This document shows, one piece after another, positions 54,416 to 62,718 of a DNA stretch of 64,000 bases. The position numbers and the translations under genes were made by a program. The stretch comes from Flavobacterium branchiarum (GTDB lineage Bacteria > Bacteroidota > Bacteroidia > Flavobacteriales > Flavobacteriaceae). Positions within the stretch are counted from its first letter, which is position 1. Every line of letters begins with the position of its first letter. Where the stretch lies: positions 1,302,001 through 1,366,000 of the forward strand of contig NZ_JAUFQQ010000005.1 in NCBI RefSeq assembly GCF_030409845.1, in the 5' to 3' direction. The notes under the pieces were generated by a model. The model was given only the letters and a program-made list of their open reading frames with translations. It made no database searches and was not told the origin of the DNA.

Positions 54416-54820
54416 TTAATCTAAATTTGGTTTTTTACGAGATTGTTTAATATCTGAAACATTCTTTTTATCCTTAATTCTCTTGCGAATTACAGATTTA
54501 GGAATCTTTGTCGCTTTTCGAGGTTTCTGGATTATTAAAGCGTTTTTAATCAATTCTAAAAATCGTTTTGTTACAATACTTTTGTTTTTTAACTGACTTC
54601 TGTCCTCATCACAGGTCAGAATTAAAATAGCTTCTAATGTTAATCTTGTTGCTAACTTAGTTTCCAAAAGTATTTTTTCTTCATCTGATAAAGCTTGTGA
54701 GTTTCTTAAATCAAAAGTCAAAACCACCTTTGAGGATACTTTATTCACATTTTGTCCACCCGCACCACTACTACGAACGGCTTTGTAAGTTAACTCGGTA
54801 ACAATTTTTTCTATTTCCAT
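54416..54820 (-). CDS. arfB: Peptidyl-tRNA hydrolase ArfB (YaeJ/ICT1-like)
   Basis: 134 residues. Release-factor-like domain with the catalytic GGQ motif in SSGAGGQNVNKVSSKV, then a basic C-terminal tail (RKRIKDKKNVSDIKQSRKKP) that inserts in the empty mRNA channel of stalled ribosomes. It rescues ribosomes on non-stop mRNA. Its start overlaps the stop of the upstream fusion gene by one base (TAATG), so they are co-translated. Confidence 0.93.
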   Translation of the reverse strand: MEIEKIVTELTYKAVRSSGAGGQNVNKVSSKVVLTFDLRNSQALSDEEKILLETKLATRLTLEAILILTCDEDRSQLKNKSIVTKRFLELIKNALIIQKPRKATKIPKSVIRKRIKDKKNVSDIKQSRKKPNLD

Positions 54821-56928
54821 TATTGTGGCTGGTGTGCTGGTTTTAATAAATCATTTACCGTTTTTACAGGATTAAAAGTGATTATTGGTACTGCAACAAA
54901 AACGGTTAACCAATTTGCCATTGCTCCGTTCCATAAACCTGGTAATTCATATCCTTTTACAATATCCTTACCTATACTTTTCTCTACAATGAAACCAGCG
55001 TTTTTATTGACAAATTGCTTTAAATCAAATTTTTCATTTTTATAATTTTTTGTCCCACAAACTAAATCGACTGGATTAAAATGTGTCGCATTAGCTAAAA
55101 TTTCTGTTTGATTTTTATCTGTTAAATCTACTTGCGAAGTTTCAACAATTTGGGGTGATATTAGGCCTTTTTCATCCTTTACCCAAAATGGTCCTCCTCC
55201 TGGTTCTCCTTCATTTTTAACCATTCCACATACACGAATTGGCCTATCTAAAACTGCTTTTATTTTATCAACTTTATTCTCAAAAGTTAGACTTCCAAAA
55301 TTCATTTCTAAATTAAGATTTCCCTTTAAAAACAGTATGACATCTGCAACTCTATCCTCTGTAATTGTATTGTTTTCGATTTCGTGCAAATAACCAAAAA
55401 TCTTATCCTGTAATTCTATTAATATTCCTGCTAATGCTTTTTTGTATAAAGAAATTTCAACTATATGATTCTGAATTACATTATCTATATTCTTAATAAA
55501 AATAATATCTGCATCAAGATCATTTAAATTTTCAATCAAAGCACCGTGTCCACCTGGCCTAAAAATCAATTTTCCATCTTCTGTTTTAACTGGTTTATTC
55601 TCTAAATCAACCGTAATTGAATCTGTACTTTTATTTTGGTATGAATAACTAATATTAATTTTTGTTCCAGACTCTTTCTCTAATCTTTCTTTAACCGCAC
55701 TAACACATTTTTCAAATTGACTCTGATGTATTTCTGAAACTGTAAAATGTAAATTCGATACCGAATTTGAACTTGCATAATGAGCACATTCGTGCAAATG
55801 CTCCTCTATAGGATTTGCAATATGTGTTTTATATTGATGAAATGGTAAAACTGCTTTTGGCTTATTTGCAAAGTCAAAATAATCTGAAGCCAATAGCATT
55901 TTTATAAAATAATAATTTTTATGATCTACGCTTAGAAAATCAAAGTCAGGATATACCTCTTTTAATTTTTTATCCACAATTTCGAAAAAAGGAAACTTAT
56001 CCATGCCTATAATAAAAAGAGACAATTGACTTTCTTTCTTTCTGTTGATGTAGGCATTAATACTTTCTTTTTCGATATTGAAATCATTTAAAAAAGTACT
56101 CAAAAACTTAAACATTCTACTCGCAGCTCCCGATGCTGGAACAAACTTTTTTAATTTTAACTTTGATTTACTTGCATCAAACAAAGAAGCTTTTGCTTCA
56201 AAGTCAGCTTCTGACAAGCTCAAAATTCCATTTGAAACTGTTGCTGGACTTATTAGATTGCTTTTATTTATTCCATTTTTAAAAATCTGCAATTGTTCCT
56301 TTATCTTTTCAAAAGGAATACCATGCTCATAAATTTGCACAAAATCGGCAGAAGTAAAACCTAATTCTTTAGCAAGTACCAAGTTGTTAATAATTTCTAC
56401 TGCTTTAGCTAAGCGAAATTTTTTATTCCCCGAAAGGGTTATATATGGCTTTTTAGTTGCTATTAATGTTTCTTTAAAAACAGAAAAAACAGATTCTCTT
56501 TCTTTTGGACTATCCCGTATATCGTCTTTCTCCCAAGGAACATCGATATCCGTTAGAAAAAATAAATCGTATTCATGTTCTAATGCAGCCTCGTTTAACA
56601 ACGGATTACAGTAATTATAATACATCTCTGAGAATACCTTGGTCACCATAAGATTAGTATCGCAAAATAAAAATTTATTTGCTAAAACTAATTTATCGTT
56701 CTCTAATTTGGTTTGTCCATAAGCAATAGGCATCATATCTTCTTCTACACAAATGTGTTGGTTTTCTTCCCATTTTTCCTGAAGATAATCACGTGCAAAC
56801 TCAGGCACCCATTCTGTTTCATAATACGAAGCAAGTTGCTTAGCCAAAGTTGTTTTACCAGTACTCTCTGGACCGAATAAAGCAAATTTTAATATTCTTG
56901 TATCTTGTTGTCTAAGATTTTCTTCCAT
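54820..56928 (-). CDS. NadR-like kinase fused to a DUF4301 domain
   Basis: 702 residues from ATG 56928 (MEENLRQQDTRILKFALFGP); the longer frame to 57078 is inside pnuC. Residues about 15-185 are a NadR ribosylnicotinamide-kinase-like P-loop domain (FGPESTGKTTLAKQLASYYE, VPEFARDYL, CDTNLMVTKVFSE, DIDVPWEKDDIRD). From about residue 190 on is a DUF4301 domain with KFVPASGAASRM near 262, resembling the sugar-nucleotidyltransferase loop. It overlaps pnuC by 40 bp and arfB by 1 bp. Substrate unknown; a vitamin kinase role is inferred from pnuC. Confidence 0.85.
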   Translation of the reverse strand: MEENLRQQDTRILKFALFGPESTGKTTLAKQLASYYETEWVPEFARDYLQEKWEENQHICVEEDMMPIAYGQTKLENDKLVLANKFLFCDTNLMVTKVFSEMYYNYCNPLLNEAALEHEYDLFFLTDIDVPWEKDDIRDSPKERESVFSVFKETLIATKKPYITLSGNKKFRLAKAVEIINNLVLAKELGFTSADFVQIYEHGIPFEKIKEQLQIFKNGINKSNLISPATVSNGILSLSEADFEAKASLFDASKSKLKLKKFVPASGAASRMFKFLSTFLNDFNIEKESINAYINRKKESQLSLFIIGMDKFPFFEIVDKKLKEVYPDFDFLSVDHKNYYFIKMLLASDYFDFANKPKAVLPFHQYKTHIANPIEEHLHECAHYASSNSVSNLHFTVSEIHQSQFEKCVSAVKERLEKESGTKINISYSYQNKSTDSITVDLENKPVKTEDGKLIFRPGGHGALIENLNDLDADIIFIKNIDNVIQNHIVEISLYKKALAGILIELQDKIFGYLHEIENNTITEDRVADVILFLKGNLNLEMNFGSLTFENKVDKIKAVLDRPIRVCGMVKNEGEPGGGPFWVKDEKGLISPQIVETSQVDLTDKNQTEILANATHFNPVDLVCGTKNYKNEKFDLKQFVNKNAGFIVEKSIGKDIVKGYELPGLWNGAMANWLTVFVAVPIITFNPVKTVNDLLKPAHQPQ

Positions 56929-57512
56929 TCTAAATAAGCTGAAATAGCCAAAATTGTAAAAATTAAATATTGGAATGCTAACATTCCTAACCCACGATAA
57001 GCATATAAAGGCACTACAATAATGTCGCCAATAATCCAAAGAGTCCAATTTTCTATTTTTTTCTTTGCCATATACCACATTCCGGTAAAAAATATGCCCG
57101 AAGCCAGAATATCGACATAGTTATCTTTATGTAAGTCGTAATCAAAAAACTTATAGATTCCGAAAACTACAAAGACTGTAATACAAAATAGGGCAATACC
57201 TATTATCTTTTCTTTATTATTGGTACGTGTAATAGGTAAATTATCCTCTTGATCTGTTCCTTTTGACCAATTGTACCAGCCATAAATACTCATAATCGAG
57301 AAATACGCATTAATCATCATATCTCCCAAATAGCCGGCAATATAAAGCAAATAAACCGAAATTACCGTAGCGATTAATCCTGTAGGATATACCAAAATAT
57401 TTTCTTTTTTAGCAAACCAAACACTTAATATTCCAAACACAAAGACAAGAAACTCAAGTCCTATATGCCAAAGTGGAACATTTTTATACGCATTAAGAAA
57501 AAAATCAATCAT
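56889..57512 (-). CDS. pnuC: PnuC-family vitamin transporter
   Basis: 207 residues with about seven membrane segments. The conserved PnuC segments are visible (VFGILSVWFAKKENILVYPTGLIATVISVYLLYIAGYLGDMMINAYFSIMSIYGWYNW and WTLWIIGDIIVVPLYAYRGL). PnuC proteins carry nicotinamide riboside; the PnuT branch carries thiamine. The adjacent NadR-type kinase favours nicotinamide riboside, the TPP-riboswitch receptor nearby favours thiamine. No riboswitch precedes pnuC itself. Confidence 0.9.
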   Translation of the reverse strand: MIDFFLNAYKNVPLWHIGLEFLVFVFGILSVWFAKKENILVYPTGLIATVISVYLLYIAGYLGDMMINAYFSIMSIYGWYNWSKGTDQEDNLPITRTNNKEKIIGIALFCITVFVVFGIYKFFDYDLHKDNYVDILASGIFFTGMWYMAKKKIENWTLWIIGDIIVVPLYAYRGLGMLAFQYLIFTILAISAYLEWKKILDNKIQEY

Positions 57513-57530
57513 TGAGTTTGTTTGTTTTCA

Positions 57531-57659
57531 TTATATAATACTTTGCTTAGGATTCCTAAAACTAATGTCATTTTCAATAGCTTTCTGAATTTGCGACAAA
57601 GCTACAATTCCGCCGCCAACAATTAATAGGAATATGTAGATTTTAATACATAAATTGAA
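57531..57659 (-). pseudogene. Small membrane-peptide frame without start codon, before pnuC
   Basis: A 42-codon open stretch (IKIYIFLLIVGGGIVALSQI then QKAIENDISFRNPKQSII) ends 18 bp before the pnuC start. It has one hydrophobic segment but no ATG, GTG or TTG in frame. It looks like a small membrane protein whose beginning has been lost, or uses a rare ATT start. Confidence 0.4.
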
Positions 57660-57913
57660 TCATTTCTGACAGAACTGTCTGTTTTTATTCTACTTTCTAT
57701 TAAAAGTTATTCACTTAGTATAATTCCCAAATTCATTTATTTTTAATCGCTGTTGTTTGAACCTGAAATTTGCAGTGGATCTCCTTGGAAAAATTCAGAA
57801 TAGCAAATTAGTTTTTAGTTGAAAAGCTAAATCTTCTAAATGGTATTTTTTCAGCTCTATAACGAGTGTAAAAGTAAAAGTTTTTTAATGCAAGAGAACT
57901 ATTTTGAATCAAT
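57660..57913. other. Gene-free spacer before the Crp/Fnr gene
   Basis: No open frame, hairpin array or repeat was recognised between the pnuC-side remnant and the Crp/Fnr promoter. Confidence 0.5.
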
Positions 57914-57921
57914 TATATTTG
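57914..57921 (+). promoter_or_regulatory. -7 promoter motif of the Crp/Fnr gene
   Basis: TATATTTG, 34 bp before the ATG at 57956. Confidence 0.6.
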
Positions 57922-57955
57922 TGTACTCGCTTTCACTAACCAAAGAAACAAATCT

Positions 57956-58552
57956 ATGATTTCTACCGAATTGCTTGAAAAATATGGTGCAATACAAAAA
58001 TCTTATACTAAAGCAACTTCTATTTTTAATGAAGGAAAATTGCCAACGCATTATTATCAAATTCTTTCGGGCGAAGTAAAAATGAATAATTACAATGATG
58101 ACGGTCGGGAATTCATTCAAGGAATCTTTTACAAGAATCAATCTTTTGGTGAACCTCCTTTATTCTTAAATCAAAAATATCCTGCCAGTGCGGTGGTTGT
58201 AGAAGATGCCGAAATACTTTGTGTTTCTAAAGAAAACTTCATGAAACTACTCCATGAGAATCCAGCAATAAGTATTAAGATAATCGAAAATTTAGCACAA
58301 CGTTTGTATTACAAATCGGTTATGGCAGCTGAGATATCGACTCACGAACCCGAACATCGTGTGTTGCGACTGATAGATTATGCGATTGCTAATTTTAATT
58401 TTAAGAAAGACTCCAACGGCTACCTTATCAATTTTACCAGACAACAAATTGGAGATTTATCTGGACTTCGGGTCGAAACGGTAATACGCGCTATAAAATC
58501 ACTGGAGAAAAAAGGCGAATTAAAAATCATAAACCGAAAAGTATATCGATAA
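57956..58552 (+). CDS. Crp/Fnr-family transcriptional regulator
   Basis: 198 residues. Cyclic-nucleotide-binding-type beta roll (about 15-120: FNEGKLPTHYYQILSGEVKMNNYNDDGREFIQGIFYKNQSFGEPPLFLNQKYPASAVV), dimerisation helix, then a winged HTH (FTRQQIGDLSGLRVETVIRAIKSLEKKGELKII). No N-terminal cysteine cluster, so it does not sense oxygen by an Fe-S centre; a haem or other ligand is possible. It precedes a haemoglobin gene and a matching palindrome, suggesting local control of them. Confidence 0.93.
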   Translation: MISTELLEKYGAIQKSYTKATSIFNEGKLPTHYYQILSGEVKMNNYNDDGREFIQGIFYKNQSFGEPPLFLNQKYPASAVVVEDAEILCVSKENFMKLLHENPAISIKIIENLAQRLYYKSVMAAEISTHEPEHRVLRLIDYAIANFNFKKDSNGYLINFTRQQIGDLSGLRVETVIRAIKSLEKKGELKIINRKVYR

Positions 58553-58560
58553 TTATTTCT

Positions 58561-58578
58561 TTATGATTTGAGTCATAA
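58561..58578 (+). promoter_or_regulatory. Crp/Fnr-type operator palindrome
   Basis: TTATGA-TTTGAG-TCATAA, a perfect 6-bp inverted repeat with a 6-bp spacer, the geometry of Crp/Fnr sites. It is centred about 44 bp upstream of the predicted start site of the next gene, the usual activating position. Confidence 0.7.
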
Positions 58579-58599
58579 ATGCGTGCTGCATGATGAATG

Positions 58600-58607
58600 T
58601 AACTTTG
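58600..58607 (+). promoter_or_regulatory. -7 promoter motif of the small membrane protein and globin
   Basis: TAACTTTG fits TAnnTTTG, 20 bp before the ATG at 58628 and 21 bp after the palindrome. Confidence 0.6.
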
Positions 58608-58627
58608 CTATACTAAAATTATACATC

Positions 58628-58909
58628 ATGACACTTTATAACTCAACATTCGAAAATTTCAACAAAAGTTACATCGGTTCTGCAACTATGGCAATAATTG
58701 GACAAAGCTGTCTTGGTGCCGCCGCGGCAATGTTTATTCTTGCCAATGGAACATCGGTAACACAAATGATTCAGCTTGCTATAATTGTATTTACCAATAT
58801 TATTGCTAATACTTCTATTTTGGCACAAATGAGCCATAAAACGGTTTTCAACCTAATTATAACAAGCGTCTTTTTTAGTATCTTGTTCATTATTATAAAT
58901 AACATTTAG
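58628..58909 (+). CDS. Small membrane protein next to globin
   Basis: 93 residues from ATG 58628 (MTLYNSTFENFNKSYIGSAT); a longer frame to 58568 overlaps the operator and promoter and is rejected. Three hydrophobic segments: AIIGQSCLGAAAAMFILA, MIQLAIIVFTNIIANTSIL and VFNLIITSVFFSILFIII. No family is recognised. The globin start is 2 bp after its stop, so they are co-transcribed and perhaps functionally linked. Confidence 0.8.
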   Translation: MTLYNSTFENFNKSYIGSATMAIIGQSCLGAAAAMFILANGTSVTQMIQLAIIVFTNIIANTSILAQMSHKTVFNLIITSVFFSILFIIINNI

Positions 58910-58911
58910 TT

Positions 58912-59301
58912 ATGAAAAAACAAATAGAAAACAGAGAAGACATTTCGCTTCTGGTAAACACTTTCTATACAAAAATAAGAGCCAATGATGAAATTGGCTT
59001 TTATTTTAATGATATGATTAAAGATTGGGACGAACATTTAGAGAAGCTAACTGATTTTTGGGAAACCAATGTATTTGGTGGCAAAATATACAACGGCAAT
59101 CCCATCGAGGCGCATAATAAAGTCGACGATCATTTTAACCATCAGATTTCATCGCATGAATTTGGGATTTGGCTAAATATTTGGTTTGAAACGCTAGACG
59201 AACTTTTTGAAGGAGAACATGTAGATACTCTCAAACGAAGAGCTCGAAAAATGAGTACGTTTCTTTTTTTGAGTATGTTCGAAAACCGCTCGAAAAGCTA
59301 G
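58912..59301 (+). CDS. Group III truncated haemoglobin
   Basis: 129 residues. Globin helices are recognisable: SLLVNTFYTKIRANDEIGFYFNDMI, HLEKLTDFWETNVFGG, PIEAHNKVDDHFNHQISSHEFGIWLNIWFETLDELFEG; the histidine of the HNKVDDHF stretch or SSHEF region supplies the proximal ligand. Group III haemoglobins bind oxygen or NO. Under the neighbouring Crp/Fnr regulator and palindrome, a role in NO or low-oxygen response is likely. Confidence 0.9.
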   Translation: MKKQIENREDISLLVNTFYTKIRANDEIGFYFNDMIKDWDEHLEKLTDFWETNVFGGKIYNGNPIEAHNKVDDHFNHQISSHEFGIWLNIWFETLDELFEGEHVDTLKRRARKMSTFLFLSMFENRSKS

Positions 59302-59361
59302 GTATTTATTACGCTAAGATTCACAAAGAAATCGCTAAGACTCGCTAAAAGTTCTTAAAGT

Positions 59362-59490
59362 TGCGACTGAAAACTTCGACTGTAAAATTTTATTGCAAGT
59401 TTCACACTGCGACTGAAAACTTCGACTGCAAAATTTTGTTCCAAGTTTCACACTGCGACTGAAAACTGCGACTGCTTTTACCGCGACTGA
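59362..59490. repeat. 46-bp direct repeats
   Basis: GCGACTGAAAACTTCGACTG recurs at 59363, 59409 and (with one change) 59455, a period of 46 bp, with AAATTTT and AAGTTTCACAC in the spacers. A related inverted stretch (CAGTCGCAGTTTTAGTCG) is at 37519-37537 behind tag. No gene lies within it. Confidence 0.75.
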
Positions 59491-59507
59491 AAACTGAATA
59501 CTAAAAC

Positions 59508-60140
59508 CTAATCCTCAAAAGCATAAACTAAAGTAAAGTTTTCAATTTCTTGGTAATAGACATTAAAGTCAATTATTAAATCATCAAAATGCAGGCTGGC
59601 TTGGGTTTTATTTTCATTTAAAGAGAACTGATTTACACGAATATGATCTTTAAAACTGATTCCTTTTTCGTTTCGGATTTTAAAGATAGCTTCTTTCGCT
59701 CCCCAAATCACAGTGAGTTTTTTTATGTATTCTTCTAATGCATCTGGATTTAGATATTCGAATTCTTTATCGACAAACTTATCGGCAATTCTCAGGATTT
59801 TTTCACGTTGCAATTCCATGTCGATTCCTACCGTTTCTGCGCTGATTATGATAGCTGCAAAATTATGCGAATGCGTAATCGAAATATAATTGTCGCAACT
59901 TAAATAAGGCTTTCCGAATTCGTCGTAATGCAAATCATGATCCGTAAATCCCATTTCCTGAAGCAGCATACGGACACTTAAAAAAGCACGCTGATGCATT
60001 TCAGATTTCATTCCGTTTAACCTCAGTTGTGTTTTTTCTTTTAAGACTACTTTATCAAGCAACTCTTCAAAAGATTCGGTTATCTTCCAAACTAATATTT
60101 TTGTTGTGGCATTAAATTGTATGGTTTGATGTAGAGGCAT
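59508..60140 (-). CDS. 4'-phosphopantetheinyl transferase superfamily protein
   Basis: 210 residues of Sfp type. Motifs: DEFGKPYLSCDNYISITHSHNFAAI, the metal-binding VGIDMELQREKILRIADKF and WGAKEAIFKI. It would transfer phosphopantetheine from CoA to acyl- or peptidyl-carrier proteins. No fatty acid or NRPS genes adjoin it. The carrier protein target is not visible here. Confidence 0.93.
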   Translation of the reverse strand: MPLHQTIQFNATTKILVWKITESFEELLDKVVLKEKTQLRLNGMKSEMHQRAFLSVRMLLQEMGFTDHDLHYDEFGKPYLSCDNYISITHSHNFAAIIISAETVGIDMELQREKILRIADKFVDKEFEYLNPDALEEYIKKLTVIWGAKEAIFKIRNEKGISFKDHIRVNQFSLNENKTQASLHFDDLIIDFNVYYQEIENFTLVYAFED

Positions 60141-60215
60141 CTTTTTTAATTGCGATTTATGAGTTGTTAATTATGAATCGATTATGTTATTGAAAACACT
60201 AAAATATACATGTTG
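60141..60215. other. Short intergenic DNA before the repeat element
   Basis: AT-rich; no feature recognised. Confidence 0.4.
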
Positions 60216-60424
60216 GGTGTAATTATTTCAACACATAGTTCCGATAGCTATCGGAACATAGGATTTAGCAAAGTCCAAAAAAGACGTTTCACTTAAAATA
60301 AATAACATAAGGCTATGCGAAAAAAAAATATTTTTCTTGAATATCCTTATAATTATGAGTTCTATTCCGATAGCTATCGGAACTATGTCTCTATGTGTTA
60401 AATATCATTTTTGCGAATTACACC
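60216..60424. repeat. Inverted-repeat-bounded element, copy 1
   Basis: Outer ends GGTGTAATT and AATTACACC, and inner ends AACACATAG (60230-60238) and CTATGTGTT (60391-60399), are inverted. It contains two copies of the palindrome CCGATAGCTATCGG and a central CAAAGTCCAAAAAAGACGTT segment. A second copy of similar length and internal sequence is at 62121-62336. It encodes no protein and looks like a non-autonomous mobile or REP-like element. Confidence 0.75.
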
Positions 60425-60481
60425 AAACACCTTTAAATTATACTTTTCTTATTCTTACTATTAATATCGGTGCTATTTTCT

Positions 60482-60554
60482 AGCCCTGATGGTAACGGCA
60501 TCCTATTGTGGCGGGGTTCGCCGCAATAGATATAGTGAACAGCAGGAAATGGCT
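60482..60554 (+). repeat. Structured palindromic element upstream of ahcY
   Basis: AGCC (60482) pairs with GGCT (60551-60554), CCTG with CAGG (60543-60546), and the centre TATTG-GGCG...CGCC-CAATA forms a long hairpin. It lies upstream of the ahcY promoter, so it is not an ahcY leader. Resembles dispersed palindromic elements of flavobacterial genomes. Confidence 0.5.
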
Positions 60555-60648
60555 TCGAATAAAAATCATTTGGCTAATGTTCAAAAGATTAAGCAATTAA
60601 ACATTTCACAAATCTTTTAGAAATTAGTTAAATTATAAAGTTATTGCG

Positions 60649-60656
60649 TAAATTTG
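60649..60656 (+). promoter_or_regulatory. -7 promoter motif of ahcY
   Basis: TAAATTTG, 31 bp before the ATG at 60688. Confidence 0.65.
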
Positions 60657-60687
60657 CAAAAAAATTACAATTACAAATATACTATAA

Positions 60688-62004
60688 ATGAGTACTACAA
60701 CTACGCCTTTTGTGGCTTTCAAAGTAAAAGACATTTCTCTAGCGGCTTGGGGAAGAAAAGAAATTGAACTAGCTGAAGCTGAAATGCCAGGTTTAATGGC
60801 ACTTCGTTCTGAATATAAAGACGAACAACCTCTTAAAGGTGCTCGTATTGCTGGATGTCTACACATGACTATCCAAACTGCAGTTTTAATCGAAACTTTA
60901 ATTGCTCTTGGTGCAGAGGTTACTTGGTCTTCTTGTAACATTTTCTCTACTCAAGATCAAGCTGCTGCTGCTATTGCTGCTGCTGGAATTCAGGTTTACG
61001 CTTGGAAAGGTCTAGATGAGCAATCATTTGACTGGTGTATTGAGCAAACTTTATTCTTTGGTGAAGACAGAAAACCATTGAACATGATTCTTGATGATGG
61101 TGGAGATTTAACTAACATGGTTATTGACCGTTTCCCAGAATTGGTTCCTGGAATCAAAGGTTTATCTGAAGAAACTACAACTGGTGTTCACAGACTTTAC
61201 GAAAGAGTAAAAGCGGGAACTTTACCAATGCCTGCAATTAACATTAACGACTCGGTTACTAAATCTAAATTTGACAACAAATACGGTTGTAAAGAATCTG
61301 CTGTTGATGCTGTGCGTCGTGCAACTGATTTAATGCTTGCTGGAAAAAGAGTTATTGTTTGCGGATACGGTGATGTTGGAAAAGGAACTGCTGCTTCGTT
61401 TAGAGGTGCTGGATCTATTGTAACTGTTACTGAAATTGACCCAATTTGTGCGCTACAAGCTGCAATGGACGGTTATGAGGTTAAAAAATTAAACACTGTA
61501 ATTGCTAATGCTGATATCATCATTACTACTACAGGAAACAAAGATATCGTTCTAGGAGAGCACTTTGAGCAAATGAAAGACAAAACTGTTGTTTGTAACA
61601 TTGGTCACTTTGACAACGAAATTGATATGGCTTGGTTGAACAAAAACCACGGTGCATCAAAAATCGAAATCAAACCACAAGTTGACAAATATACTATTGC
61701 TGGAAAAGATATCATCATTCTTGCCGAAGGTCGTTTAGTTAACCTTGGTTGTGCTACAGGTCACCCAAGTTTTGTAATGAGTAACTCATTTACAAACCAA
61801 ACTTTGGCTCAAATGGAATTATGGAATAACAGCGCTGCTTACAACAATGACGTTTATATGTTACCTAAACATTTAGATGAAAAAGTTGCTGCTTTGCACT
61901 TAGCTAAATTAGGAGTTGAATTGGAAACTTTACGTGACGATCAAGCTGCTTATATTGGTGTTCCTGTCGAAGGTCCATTCAAACCAGAATACTACAGATA
62001 CTAG
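60688..62004 (+). CDS. ahcY: Adenosylhomocysteinase
   Basis: 438 residues, the usual length. Hallmarks: [20 protein letters not shown], the NAD-binding [22 protein letters not shown], and [21 protein letters not shown], with C-terminal PFKPEYYRY. It hydrolyses S-adenosylhomocysteine to homocysteine and adenosine, recycling the product of methylation. It has its own promoter and terminator; repeat elements lie on both sides. Confidence 0.98.
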   Translation: MSTTTTPFVAFKVKDISLAAWGRKEIELAEAEMPGLMALRSEYKDEQPLKGARIAGCLHMTIQTAVLIETLIALGAEVTWSSCNIFSTQDQAAAAIAAAGIQVYAWKGLDEQSFDWCIEQTLFFGEDRKPLNMILDDGGDLTNMVIDRFPELVPGIKGLSEETTTGVHRLYERVKAGTLPMPAININDSVTKSKFDNKYGCKESAVDAVRRATDLMLAGKRVIVCGYGDVGKGTAASFRGAGSIVTVTEIDPICALQAAMDGYEVKKLNTVIANADIIITTTGNKDIVLGEHFEQMKDKTVVCNIGHFDNEIDMAWLNKNHGASKIEIKPQVDKYTIAGKDIIILAEGRLVNLGCATGHPSFVMSNSFTNQTLAQMELWNNSAAYNNDVYMLPKHLDEKVAALHLAKLGVELETLRDDQAAYIGVPVEGPFKPEYYRY

Positions 62005-62034
62005 TCAATACTAGATTTATCTATTACATACTTA

Positions 62035-62067
62035 AAACCCGACAGAATTTAAAAACTGTCGGGTTTT
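62035..62067 (+). terminator. Terminator of ahcY
   Basis: AAACCCGACAG and CTGTCGGGTTT pair over 11 bp, followed by TTG-TTTTT-like sequence. Confidence 0.8.
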
Positions 62068-62120
62068 GTTTTTAGTACAATTCCGGGAAGTAATTCCTTG
62101 ATTATATTTTAACCCGTTTG

Positions 62121-62336
62121 CGTAATTATTTCAACACATAGAAAGATAGATTTAGCAAAGTCCAAAAAAGGCGTTTCACTTAAAATAAATCACATAAGCC
62201 TATGCGAAAAAAATATATTTTTCTTGAATCTTCTTTGATTACCAATTCTATTCCGATAGCTATCAGAACTATGTCTCTATGTGTTAAATACCATTTTTAC
62301 GATCCAAACGAAGCCAATTAACGAAGTAATTACACC
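62121..62336. repeat. Inverted-repeat-bounded element, copy 2
   Basis: Inner ends AACACATAG (62133-62141) and CTATGTGTT (62277-62285) and outer GTAATT / AATTAC match copy 1. The interior shares TTAGCAAAGTCCAAAAAAGG, CGTTTCACTTAAAATAAATC and CTATGCGAAAAA with it. One of the two CCGATAGCTATCGG palindromes is missing and the other has a base change. Copies 1 and 2 flank ahcY. Confidence 0.75.
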
Positions 62337-62384
62337 CAAAGAGCTAATCTTTACACATTATATATTCAAACTCCGAATCCTAAA

Positions 62385-62515
62385 ATAATCAGGGCGTGCC
62401 ACCATTTAAAAAATGCCCCAATATACTTTGCCTTCATTGGTGCATTTCTTAAATACTGTCGGGCTATCCGCGCTACTTTGGTAGCTAGCTCCTATCCCTC
62501 ACGCGAGCTACACTT
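62385..62515. repeat. Palindrome-rich intergenic element
   Basis: On the minus strand several hairpins follow each other: TAGCTC...GAGCTA and GCTAC-CAAA-GTAGC, then GGGCA...TGCCC-type pairings (GGCGTGCC). No protein-coding frame. GC content is higher than in the flanking DNA. Resembles dispersed structured elements; function unknown. Confidence 0.5.
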
Positions 62516-62706
62516 TACGCAACTCATCCTGAAATAAATTTACCTATTTATACTTGGTCTCAAAACAGAAATATATTTTAAAAACCGTACTTTTGTTTTA
62601 CATTATATAAGATACAAACCCGCAGAGTGTTTTAAAACCTGTAAAATGTATCTTACAAAAAAATCATGTTTTTTACCGAAATCAATTTTCGTTTAAGAAT
62701 ATTAAA

Positions 62707-62714
62707 TATCTTTG
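62707..62714 (+). promoter_or_regulatory. -7 promoter motif almost touching an XRE start codon
   Basis: TATCTTTG followed after AATT by ATG at 62719, identical to the layout at 25416-25430. Confidence 0.55.
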
Positions 62715-62718
62715 AATT

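Noticed and set aside
57513..57660. A second TPP riboswitch before pnuC
   Set aside because: None of the aptamer blocks (GGGGTGC, CTGAGA, ACCTGA, AAGGGA) is present.
59341..59490. Possible CRISPR array from the regular direct repeats
   Set aside because: The 46-bp period includes conserved spacers, there are only three units and no cas genes; it is an ordinary tandem repeat.
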